Source of the DNA: Polaribacter sp. HaHaR_3_91 | Lineage (GTDB): Bacteria; Bacteroidota; Bacteroidia; Flavobacteriales; Flavobacteriaceae | DNA length: 64,000 bases | Assembly (NCBI RefSeq): GCF_019278525.1 | Contig: NZ_CP058986.1 | Coordinates: 3,363,001-3,427,000 of the forward strand | Reading direction: 5' to 3' | Shown: in pieces, positions 53,640 to 62,202 of the stretch | Layout of the letters: the number at the start of each line of letters is the position of its first letter | How positions within the stretch are numbered: the stretch's first letter is position 1 | Notes under the pieces: generated by a model | Seen by the model: the letters and a program-made list of their open reading frames with translations, nothing else | The model's database searches: none | Told to the model about the DNA's origin: nothing | Position numbers and translations under genes: made by a program

Positions 53640-53714
53640 CACATTTACAATTCAGTAATAGATTTAACATTTACATCTACGTGTGATGGACGTTCTATTT
53701 CAATATCCCATTAG
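53640..53714 (+). pseudogene. 3' stub of the binding-protein paralogue beyond the IS
   Basis: Continues the interrupted reading: TAC-AAT-TCA-GTA-ATA then DLTFTSTCDGRSIS and a TAG, matching the DLTFTSTCDGCSVS of the 476-residue protein. The rest of the gene (about 430 codons) is deleted after this point. Confidence 0.78.
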
Positions 53715-53828
53715 ATCATAAAAAGGTTTCTTAGAATATATTTATACGGTACTTAGAGATAAATTCTACTTAGACAACTTACCTTTCGTCTAAATATCAT
53801 TGGGTTATAGTTATTATTTTCCAATATA

Positions 53829-53863
53829 AAAAGAACCCCCACTAATTTATAGAGGGGTTCTTT
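53829..53863 (-). terminator. Terminator of the 995-residue sulfatase gene
   Basis: Inverted repeat AAAGAACCCC / GGGGTTCTTT with a 14-base loop, followed on the minus strand by TTTTTA. Lies just after the stop at 53882. Confidence 0.8.
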
Positions 53864-53881
53864 AATTGGGTTATAATAAAC

Positions 53882-56869
53882 TTATTCTTTTAATAATTTT
53901 ATATGTTTTCTGTTACCATCTTTACATATAACTTTTAGCAGATATACACCTGATTTTAAATTAGATATATCAATACCTTTATTTGCATTTTCGAATTTGT
54001 ACGCTATTGCTCCATACACATTGTACAAAATACCTGATGCTACTTCCTTTGTAAGGCTAAAAGTATTTTTTACTGGATTAGGATATAGGCTTAACCTTTC
54101 ATTACTTTCCTTATTAATATCATCAATTCCTAAAGTAAACTCAGAAACATGAAGTATTATATCTTGAAGTCTTAATCGTCCTACAACATCCTCTCCTGAA
54201 TTAGAAAGACCTGTTGTTACAAATTTTATTTCTGTAGCCTCATCGTCTGCTAACGTAAGTGGAGTATTAAATACAAACTCAAAATTATTACCTTCATTAT
54301 TCCCACCACTAGTATAAGTAGCTTGCTGTTGCGTCTCGCCATTAATGGTAATTGCAACGTCTACAATATCATTTTTTTGTGATTTCGCGGCAAACGTTAC
54401 TTTATTTAATATACTTTGATAACCTTCTGTAGATTTCACAAGAAATTTAGCTCCATCTCCTTCAAGATTATCTGCTGGGTCAATTTCTGTTCTCATTTGT
54501 AAATAAATTCCACTTCCAGCAGCTGTACCACCAATCAATTCTGAATAATTATCTACAGCCGTAAACGTTTGTTCTAACTCAGAATTATTCAGCGTTATTT
54601 CATGAAGTGGTTCTGTAGCTCCTAAAACATTAAAGAAGAGATCTACAAATCTCACTCTTGGTGCTAATCCTTCTGAATTAGAAAGTGAGGTTGTTATCAC
54701 CTGAATTTCTTTAGCTGACTGTGTAAAAGTAACAGGAGTATCAAATTCGAATAATTCTGGAGTATTATTGTTTGTACTTGTATAGGTAAAACTTTGTGTT
54801 TCTCCATCAATAATGAGATCAACATTTACAGTATCTCCTGTTTGAGATATGATTCCTAATGTAATTTTATCACAAGTTATAGATGCAACATCAGCAGGAG
54901 CTTTTACATAAAATTTAGCTCCATCTCCTCCTTCTACAGTCCTTGCTTGTAAATAAGCTGTACCGCCTATAGTTATATTCCCAATTAACTCTGCATACTC
55001 ATCTACTACTTTAAAAGGTTGTTCTCCAATAGAATTAGCAAGTGTTATCTTATGAGGATTAAATATTGATAGTTCTTCCGACAAAACCATAAAATTATTT
55101 TCATCAGTTAGGGTAAATATAACTCCTGTAGCTACTTCTGGTACTTCAGCAGTAATCACATTGCCATTTATAGTTGCTGAAATTTCAAACCATTCTATTT
55201 CTTTTGAATCTGCTTCTTCTATTCTATAAAGTAAATAAGCGGTTTCAATAATAGCATCTCCTGCATTAGCAGTTAGTGTTGCTGTGGCTACACCTGTATC
55301 CTGATCAAAAACTGTTGAAACAACAGATGGAACAATATCTTGATTATCTAATGGATCACCATTATAGTCTGGATTAAACTGAGGAATTCTTACGTCATTT
55401 TCAGATAAAAGAGTCTCTAGCTTTAAAATAATTTCATTTTTAAGAGATGCATCCATCGTATCTATCACATCATATATCTCCTCTATATCATTATCAGACC
55501 CATCGTCATTATATAATTTGAAGGCTTTATAATAACCTCCTTTATCATAGATTTTATACAATTTATAATTTCCACTTCTAATAGCTGAAGATGCTCTTTC
55601 ATCTTGTCCATGTGGGTAATGCCAAAAAAGATCTGTTCTTTCAGTATCGTCGCTATTTTTTATTTCTGTTTCAGTTCCACTTAAAAAAGGAAATAAACTT
55701 ACACCATCTAAATTGTTCAGAACATTTGCATCAAGAACGGCATCTGCTCCAGTAACCTCCATAATTGTAGGATAAAAATCTAAATGAGAAACTATGTTAT
55801 CATATACTTTATTTTCTACAATACCAGGTCCTGTTATAACAAATGGAGTACGCAAACCGCCTTCTTTGGTGTGTGTTTTCCCTAAATCTAAAGGAAAGTT
55901 ATCTGTAATAATTTCTGACCCATGATTTTCTGCCCCTCCATTATCTGACGCAAATATAATATAGGTAGTTTCAAATAATTTTTTCCCAGGATTTCTTGGA
56001 TCATCTGTTTCTTTTAAATAATCTACTACTCTCCCTAAACTCCAATCTAAACTAGCAATCATCGCTCCATAATATGGATTTGTTTGGCCTGGAGTCGTAA
56101 TATTTGCATCTGTTGTTGGAACAGGAATTCCTAATTTATCACAATAATATTCTAGTAATGCTAAATCTCTTGTTTGTATAGGAGAATGAACCAACCAGTG
56201 CGCCATGTATAGAAAAAAGGGTTCTTCTTTGTTATCATCCATAAAACCCAATGCTAATTCTGTTACCGCATCATAAGGTCTGCCATCTTCATCTAATCGA
56301 TAAGGATCATCTTCTGCATCAGTAGCAAAGTCTACAGATCTGTCTCCCATACTTCTAGTAATTCCTCTATCAGTATCTTGATAATTAAACCCTTGATCTA
56401 CAGCTTCCGGATAAATATTATGGTTAGCTGCCATATGCCATTTGCCAATATGACCAGATATATACCCTAAAGGACTTAATGCTTCAGCCATGGTAACTTC
56501 ATCTAGCTGTAATCTACCAGGATAATACGACTCTATCGTTTTATTTGAAGATTTAACATTAGGTATTTGCCCTCCAGCTACATGGGTCATTTTAGTTTTA
56601 AGAGGCATTCTACCACTCATTGTACCCCCTCTTGATGGTGCACAAGTTGGTGCTGAAGCATAAGCTTGTGAAAAATTAGCACCACTTTCTGCCAATGACA
56701 ACATATTAGGGGTTTCCCAAGGTACAACAGCACCAACATCATTTAACTGAGTATCTTGCCAACCAAGGTCATCTGCGTAAATAAAAACAATATTAGGCTT
56801 CACTAATTCTTGCCCTTTAAGAGAAAAAAATGAGATCAACAAAAAGAAATATAAAATTGAGTTTTTCAT
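53882..56869 (-). CDS. Large multidomain T9SS-secreted sulfatase (S1)
   Basis: A 995-residue protein with signal peptide (about 1-20). The sulfatase domain covers about 22-510: metal site YADDLGW (D33-D34), maturation motif C76-A-P-S-R, GKWHMA, and FASDNGGAENHG (about 310). The beta-rich sulfatase C-terminal extension follows (about 515-610). Then come two tandem ~150-residue repeats (about 612-755 and 758-905), both starting HKITL/HEITLxNS and containing GDGAKFxVK and a VxVxxxIDGExQ strand; these are probable carbohydrate-binding domains. The end (about 915-995, SLYPNPVKNTFSLTK ... LKSGVYLLKV) is a type A sorting domain. It would be surface-exposed, desulfating polysaccharide while bound to it. 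Confidence 0.9.
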   Translation of the reverse strand: MKNSILYFFLLISFFSLKGQELVKPNIVFIYADDLGWQDTQLNDVGAVVPWETPNMLSLAESGANFSQAYASAPTCAPSRGGTMSGRMPLKTKMTHVAGGQIPNVKSSNKTIESYYPGRLQLDEVTMAEALSPLGYISGHIGKWHMAANHNIYPEAVDQGFNYQDTDRGITRSMGDRSVDFATDAEDDPYRLDEDGRPYDAVTELALGFMDDNKEEPFFLYMAHWLVHSPIQTRDLALLEYYCDKLGIPVPTTDANITTPGQTNPYYGAMIASLDWSLGRVVDYLKETDDPRNPGKKLFETTYIIFASDNGGAENHGSEIITDNFPLDLGKTHTKEGGLRTPFVITGPGIVENKVYDNIVSHLDFYPTIMEVTGADAVLDANVLNNLDGVSLFPFLSGTETEIKNSDDTERTDLFWHYPHGQDERASSAIRSGNYKLYKIYDKGGYYKAFKLYNDDGSDNDIEEIYDVIDTMDASLKNEIILKLETLLSENDVRIPQFNPDYNGDPLDNQDIVPSVVSTVFDQDTGVATATLTANAGDAIIETAYLLYRIEEADSKEIEWFEISATINGNVITAEVPEVATGVIFTLTDENNFMVLSEELSIFNPHKITLANSIGEQPFKVVDEYAELIGNITIGGTAYLQARTVEGGDGAKFYVKAPADVASITCDKITLGIISQTGDTVNVDLIIDGETQSFTYTSTNNNTPELFEFDTPVTFTQSAKEIQVITTSLSNSEGLAPRVRFVDLFFNVLGATEPLHEITLNNSELEQTFTAVDNYSELIGGTAAGSGIYLQMRTEIDPADNLEGDGAKFLVKSTEGYQSILNKVTFAAKSQKNDIVDVAITINGETQQQATYTSGGNNEGNNFEFVFNTPLTLADDEATEIKFVTTGLSNSGEDVVGRLRLQDIILHVSEFTLGIDDINKESNERLSLYPNPVKNTFSLTKEVASGILYNVYGAIAYKFENANKGIDISNLKSGVYLLKVICKDGNRKHIKLLKE

Positions 56870-57000
56870 TATTTAGTTTTTTTATAGTTGATACAAAAAT
56901 AAAGGGCTCTACGATATTCAATTTGCTCTAAACAATCAATTATTTACGCTATGATTACCTTTTAATGTGTAAAATAATTATTCGATACTGTTTGAGCAGC

Positions 57001-58986
57001 TTATTTTGTTATTATTATTTTTCGTGTTAAACTTTGATTATTACTGTTAGTAAGTTTAACAAAATACATTCCTGATTTTAATGTAGACAAATCTAATTGT
57101 GTTGATAAAGCTCCATCATCCCATAACTTTTCTAATACTTTTGTTCCTGTAACAGACACAACAATTATGCTTGAGATACCTGTTGCAGTCTTTGTAATGG
57201 TTAACGCATCAACCACAGGATTGGGATACAAGTTAATTTGAAATGGATTGGATGTTGGATTTATAAAATCATCAGTTGATGAAAGAGTATTGTCGATTTC
57301 TCCAACAAGATAAGCCCCTTCAGGTCTTACATAAGGTTCATAATCCGGCACAGGATTAGATAAAAGTCTGTCATTAATTGTTTTCATAATTACCATTTCG
57401 TCGTCCTTAATATGTCCAGCATCAACACCATTATTATTAGATATCGTATTAGCAAAAGTAACACCAGCTTTAGCATCTATAAGAATTTTAGAAAACCTGT
57501 ACGCATCTTCTATCCCGAATATTAAATTTGCACTAGAAACATGCCATTTGTCTCTAATAGGAAACCATACATGTTTTAGTACTTGTTTTTTTTCATAGAC
57601 TGACCAAGGATTACCAACCATAGCGGGTAAAGTATACTCTTCATATCCCCATGAATTTGGAGGAGCACCACCACCTAGTGCAGATACATGTCCTCTTGTA
57701 AAATCTGAATAAGAGTTATTTCCTCTAAAGTTTGATACATTATAGTCTCTATCGTCTTCATCATCAATTCCATCAGAATCAACCATAACTGGTTCTCCTT
57801 CTATATAATGTAAATGCCCAAACTCAGAAACAGACATAGCCGCTCCAGGATCAGCATCTTTAAACATTTGAACAAAATCTTCTAAATGTCCATCGTCTCG
57901 AAGCGAAGTTGTAGTATCGAACCAATATCCATCGGCATATTCTGCTACTGCAGGAATAAACCCTTGGACTAAATTTTTGTAAGCTAAATATTCATTTCCA
58001 TCAAACTTTGTTGTGTAATAATTTACCCAAGCAGCTTGTGTTTCATCACTTGCTCTGTCTAAATAATTTGTAGAAATGTACAAAATAATCTTCTTCCCAG
58101 AATTTTTTAGTGTTTGTAAAACTTCAAGCATTATTTCTTGATTCTCAGCACTAGGAACTAAACTTTCGTGTATTTCAGAAGCAACATCTACATTGGTATT
58201 ATCTCTTACGTTAAAATAATGTGAATGTGCAAAATAAGAAAGATTTGTAATCACATGTCCTAGAGCAGGAAGTTCTGTTACTAGCTCATTTACACCTCCT
58301 ATTGGGTCATGTCCTGTTGCTATTTCTGTATCTAATCTTTCTCCACCAAAAACAGGAAATGTACCTCCCCATGAACCTGCTAACCACGCCGCTGGATGAT
58401 CTACTGTTGTTGCAGTTTGATCTGTTGAGCCATATATTTCATCAAAATAATAACTCATAGCTGGTTCTTCTATACTACCATTGGCTAAACCAATTATCAT
58501 AAGGTCATACCCTCCAACATCTAGTACATTCTGTGGAATAGCAACATCTTGAAAATGAAAGGTAAAAGTTTCCCATTCTTGCCCAACTGTGAATTTCAAT
58601 TGCTCATAAACACGTCCTCCTGCATCAGAACTTTGAAAAAACACTCTAAGTTTTGAGTTGTTTGTAGTTAGCTCATCAGTAGGGATGTCAAGATATGCTT
58701 TTAGTGTAACTGTATAATCGGTTAAATCTGTTACATAATTGAACAAGTTAAAAGATAAAAAATCATTGGTCCCTTCAGGTCTATTGTATTTAGAGACAAT
58801 AGTATGTGTATTAATACCTAAAGTATGAGGGTTTGGAAAGTTTCCTGTTAAATTTGTGGGTACATCTTCTTCGGCTGTAAACTCAATTTTACGCGTATTT
58901 GTTTCATCTTCCAACCACAAAAATTGTGCGTTAGAAACTTGTACAGTGAAAAGAAATACTATTAAAAACGTAATTTTTTTGATCAT
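57001..58986 (-). CDS. Putative glycoside hydrolase of unassigned family, T9SS-secreted
   Basis: A 661-residue protein: signal peptide (about 1-20); N-terminal beta-rich domain (about 21-190, FLWLEDETNTRKIEFTAEED ... YYFDEIYGS); TIM-barrel-like domain (about 205-570); sorting domain (about 585-661, INLYPNPVVDALTITK ... GMYFVKLTNSN). It shares domain order and blocks with the first 580 residues of the 1104-residue protein: AGSWGGTFPVFGGERLDTE, IILYISTNYLDRASDE, DGYWFDTTTS (D357), TRGHVSALGGGAPPNSWGYE and KHVWFPIRDKWHVSSA. It lacks the extra surface module. The WFD block recalls GH29-like nucleophile motifs but the family is unassigned. It is 131 bases upstream of the 995-residue sulfatase on the same strand. 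Confidence 0.72.
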   Translation of the reverse strand: MIKKITFLIVFLFTVQVSNAQFLWLEDETNTRKIEFTAEEDVPTNLTGNFPNPHTLGINTHTIVSKYNRPEGTNDFLSFNLFNYVTDLTDYTVTLKAYLDIPTDELTTNNSKLRVFFQSSDAGGRVYEQLKFTVGQEWETFTFHFQDVAIPQNVLDVGGYDLMIIGLANGSIEEPAMSYYFDEIYGSTDQTATTVDHPAAWLAGSWGGTFPVFGGERLDTEIATGHDPIGGVNELVTELPALGHVITNLSYFAHSHYFNVRDNTNVDVASEIHESLVPSAENQEIMLEVLQTLKNSGKKIILYISTNYLDRASDETQAAWVNYYTTKFDGNEYLAYKNLVQGFIPAVAEYADGYWFDTTTSLRDDGHLEDFVQMFKDADPGAAMSVSEFGHLHYIEGEPVMVDSDGIDDEDDRDYNVSNFRGNNSYSDFTRGHVSALGGGAPPNSWGYEEYTLPAMVGNPWSVYEKKQVLKHVWFPIRDKWHVSSANLIFGIEDAYRFSKILIDAKAGVTFANTISNNNGVDAGHIKDDEMVIMKTINDRLLSNPVPDYEPYVRPEGAYLVGEIDNTLSSTDDFINPTSNPFQINLYPNPVVDALTITKTATGISSIIVVSVTGTKVLEKLWDDGALSTQLDLSTLKSGMYFVKLTNSNNQSLTRKIIITK

Positions 58987-59213
58987 AAGGTTAGTGATAA
59001 GGTTGGTTAATTAAATTAAAAACATCGTTTTCAATGTTTAGTACACTGTAAAAATATCTATTATTACTCAAATACATTTTCTCTAACTCACCAAATTATT
59101 GTTGTAAACGATCATAAATTTTACTTAATAAAGGATACAAAAGACTTAGGTTGTATCATTTTATTTTTGTGAGGTTGGTAATGTCATCAAAACAGTTTAT
59201 CAAAGCTATTTTA

Positions 59214-60050
59214 TTACTGAAGTGGAACATCGTTGAACATTTTTAATTTAAAAGTTCCATTATCTTGTTGTTCTACCATCCAAACACCTGTATTTGTAAT
59301 TGGAGGAAAACCATTTAAAGGGTCATTAGTAAGCAATCTTAAAATCGCTTTTCCACTGCTTCCATGTCCGGATAAAAGAATCGTTTTATAAGAATAACTG
59401 CGATCATCAATTAATTTCAAAACCCTATCAATAATAACCTTAGCCATTGCGTTTTCTTTTGCGCTCTCTGAATGATCTCTAGGAAAACGAGCTTTTTTAA
59501 ATTCATTCAAACCATCATTTCGCAATGTGAAATAAGGTTCTTCTCCTGCTAATAAAGTTATAGCATCTCCAGCACCAAGAATTTTCTCTTTTGATACATA
59601 TTTTGGTAAATCCGGAGAAATGATAAGTTTTGTGGCATAAATTTCTGCAAGTTCTGGCCAAATCTCTCCTTTTATTTTAGACTTTTCTAGATACGGTAAC
59701 AACGTGTTTTTACATCGCCATGCAGGACTTACGGCAACAAAATCAAAATGAAATCGGTTTAACTTATTAGGTACTCTTGATTGTTGCATAATTCCTTTTG
59801 GGGTAAAGGCTAAGTGATTTCCTACATAAGAAGGCCATTCACTCTCAGGATATATGCTCCATTCTTTTTTAACATTGTGTCCACCTTCTGCATGTCTTAT
59901 GTAATAAACTCTAAGCTTTGAATCCGTAGTTTTATTATTTTTAACTATTTCTTTATTGATAGAATTGTCAGTTGTGTGATTTTTAGAAATCATACTTACC
60001 AAAAGGAGCGTTCCAATTCCGACTAATACTATAAATAACAGTTTTTTCAT
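59214..60050 (-). CDS. Secreted or membrane-anchored histidine phosphatase
   Basis: A 278-residue protein with an N-terminal hydrophobic segment (about 4-21) that anchors it or is cleaved. The catalytic R52-H53-A-E motif (YYIRHAEGGHN) has Ala where many family members have Gly. A further conserved arginine lies in VAVSPAWRCKNT, and the second catalytic His is in LLSGHGSSGK (about 237). Phosphohistidine enzymes of this branch remove phosphate from small molecules or proteins. Its position amid sulfatase genes is unusual; it could dephosphorylate a product or a cell-envelope substrate, but nothing directly links it to the glycan. Confidence 0.8.
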   Translation of the reverse strand: MKKLLFIVLVGIGTLLLVSMISKNHTTDNSINKEIVKNNKTTDSKLRVYYIRHAEGGHNVKKEWSIYPESEWPSYVGNHLAFTPKGIMQQSRVPNKLNRFHFDFVAVSPAWRCKNTLLPYLEKSKIKGEIWPELAEIYATKLIISPDLPKYVSKEKILGAGDAITLLAGEEPYFTLRNDGLNEFKKARFPRDHSESAKENAMAKVIIDRVLKLIDDRSYSYKTILLSGHGSSGKAILRLLTNDPLNGFPPITNTGVWMVEQQDNGTFKLKMFNDVPLQ

Positions 60051-60073
60051 GAGGTATATAATTGTAGGTGAAA

Positions 60074-60283
60074 ATTTAATTCTGATACTAATGTTTTACA
60101 CTTTTGTCTGTATTCGTTTAAAACTTTGATATAGTTTTTATCCCCTGCTAAATTATTTTGTCCTTTTAGGTCTTTATTAATATTGAATAATTCCTCTTAA
60201 ATAGGTTGTTCGTTATTGTTTGAAGATTGATTAGGAACATATTTATTTCAGTCGTTTTCTTTACTAAATGAACGAATATATTT
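60074..60283 (-). pseudogene. Relic of a duplicated sulfatase C terminus
   Basis: On the minus strand this reads KYIRSFSKEND-stop-NKYVPNQSSNNNEQPI-stop-EELFN..., then NYIKVLNEYRQKCKTLVSELN. It aligns throughout with the last ~70 residues of the 511-residue sulfatase at 62203-63738 (KYIRSFSKLNDRNKYVPNQS ... YIKVLNEYRERCKTLVSELN). Two in-frame stops (TGA, TAA) have arisen and the original stop is gone. The rest of the gene copy is absent. Confidence 0.88.
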
Positions 60284-60339
60284 AATAGGACTATCCAATA
60301 CGGAATCCTTTCAGGTAATATAAAGATGAGTTAAATATA

Positions 60340-62178
60340 TTATTTAACTTGTATTGCTTTCGTTGCAAATATTTTTGTGGTTTTTTGGTAACCGGCATCT
60401 GGATAACTAATTAAAAAATTGTTTTCGCCAACCAAATTAAAGACATAATGTGTGGTACCTTTAGGTAATTTTACGCAAACTTTATTACCAGTAAGCTTCA
60501 TGGTAATAGGAAACCAAATTTCTCCTGGTATACCTCCGTTTTTTGTGTATATTAACTCTGCTTTTACAACTTTGGCTCCATTGGTTTTGTATTCTAACCA
60601 AACATTTTGTCCGTCTATACCATGTGTAACAACCGTAGGTACTTTTGCTTTGTTTGGTAAATCTGCTTTACTGGTTGGGTTTAAATAAGGATATCTAGCA
60701 TTTAGTTTTTCTAATCGTTCTTCTAAAAGACGATTCATTTCTTTGGCTTTCTCTGGCATTTTTTTTGCAAGATTTTTAGCCTCTTCAATATCTACACGTT
60801 CAGATTCATTTTTATACAATTCATACAAAGCTAACTCCGTTTTTTCTTCAGTAGCAACATATTCTCGTACCAATTTAAAACCATCAACACGCAAAGTAGA
60901 TTGCATAGAACTGTTTGGAAAGTGCCACATCATAGTATTTCTAGCTTTACCAGTTTCTGGATCTAAAACTAATTTTGAATCCGTTGGGTCTTTATCTAAT
61001 AATGTTGATAAATCGGCACCATCTAATATTTGATTGTCTTCTTTTTGGGTTCCTGTCCAACTCAATATTGTAGGATAAAGGTCAAGACCATTTACCATTA
61101 CGTTAGATTCTATATTTGAAGAAATTGTTGGGCCTTTTACAATAAAAGGAACTCTGGTACCTCCTTCTTTAGCATTAATTTTTCCTTTATCTAACGGATA
61201 GTTGTCTGTAATAATTTCACCAGTATGTTGCTCCATACCTCCATTATCAGAAGTAAAAACCACATACGTATTTTCAATTAACATATGTCCAGGCCATCTT
61301 GGGTCTTCAGTTTGTTCAAGGTACTTAATCAATAAACCTGTATAATGGTCAATCGTTTCTACCATGGCAGCATAATATGCATTTCTTTGTCCTTTTTCTT
61401 CCCAAAGATCCTTTTCTTTAGGATAATCTATGCCTAATTTCTGGTAGTATTTTTTTAATAAAGCTTCACTTCTTGTATGAATTGGTGTATGCACTAAACG
61501 AGAAGCATAAAAAAGAAAAAATGGATCTTTTTGGTTTCCATCCATAAAATCAATTCCATCTTGAGTGATATCATCAAAAGGAAAACCTGCTTCGTCTAAA
61601 TAAAATGGATCAGATTTGTCGGCAGTTGAGAACCCTTTTGTGCGGTCTTTCATTCTTTTATGAGATCCAAAACCATGCTTTGAGAAATCAAAACCTTGAT
61701 CTTTCGGTTCTGGATAGTCTGTTACTGCAATACCTACATGCCATTTACCAGAATGCCCTGTTTTGTAACCATTGGTTTTAAGAGATTCGGCAATAGTAAC
61801 TTCTGATGTATCTAAAGCACCTCTCATCCAAGGACTTATTAATAAAGATCCATAATTAAAAGGCAATGGTGGATGACCTCCTCTAACGCTAGTTCTTTCT
61901 AGACGAACAGGATGTTTTCCTGATAAAATAGCTCCTCTAGAAGGAGAACAAACAGTTGCAGCAGAATAACCTTGCCAAAAAAGAACGCCCTCTGTAGCTA
62001 ATTTATCAATATTTGGTGTTTCGAATGGCGAAGGCTCGTCAATATCGTAACACTTTACATCTTGCCAACCTAAATCATCGGTTAAAATTAATACTACATT
62101 TGGCTTTTTTGGTCTTTCTTGTGCAAAACTGCTTGATGTAACTAAACAAGCCATTACTAATAGAAATACTTTTTTCAT
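60340..62178 (-). CDS. Sulfatase (S1, formylglycine type)
   Basis: A 612-residue exported sulfatase (signal about 1-20, SFAQ). Metal site VLILTDDLGW (D34-D35), maturation motif C77-S-P-S-R, HSGKWHVG (about 140) and FTSDNGGMEQHTG (about 305) are all present. The C-terminal ~110 residues (VPTVVTHGIDGQNVWLEYKT to the end) repeat the beta-rich extension of the 637-residue enzyme, with which it shares most of its length. The two probably act on related sulfate esters of the same glycan. No T9SS sorting domain, so likely periplasmic. It follows the 511-residue sulfatase by 24 bases on the same strand, forming an operon. Confidence 0.92.
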   Translation of the reverse strand: MKKVFLLVMACLVTSSSFAQERPKKPNVVLILTDDLGWQDVKCYDIDEPSPFETPNIDKLATEGVLFWQGYSAATVCSPSRGAILSGKHPVRLERTSVRGGHPPLPFNYGSLLISPWMRGALDTSEVTIAESLKTNGYKTGHSGKWHVGIAVTDYPEPKDQGFDFSKHGFGSHKRMKDRTKGFSTADKSDPFYLDEAGFPFDDITQDGIDFMDGNQKDPFFLFYASRLVHTPIHTRSEALLKKYYQKLGIDYPKEKDLWEEKGQRNAYYAAMVETIDHYTGLLIKYLEQTEDPRWPGHMLIENTYVVFTSDNGGMEQHTGEIITDNYPLDKGKINAKEGGTRVPFIVKGPTISSNIESNVMVNGLDLYPTILSWTGTQKEDNQILDGADLSTLLDKDPTDSKLVLDPETGKARNTMMWHFPNSSMQSTLRVDGFKLVREYVATEEKTELALYELYKNESERVDIEEAKNLAKKMPEKAKEMNRLLEERLEKLNARYPYLNPTSKADLPNKAKVPTVVTHGIDGQNVWLEYKTNGAKVVKAELIYTKNGGIPGEIWFPITMKLTGNKVCVKLPKGTTHYVFNLVGENNFLISYPDAGYQKTTKIFATKAIQVK

Positions 62179-62202
62179 GATGATAATTACTTAATTATAA
62201 AA

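Noticed and set aside
52220..53640. Target-site duplication of the IS3 element
   Set aside because: The bases immediately outside the two inverted repeats do not match for the three to five bases expected, so no duplication is claimed.
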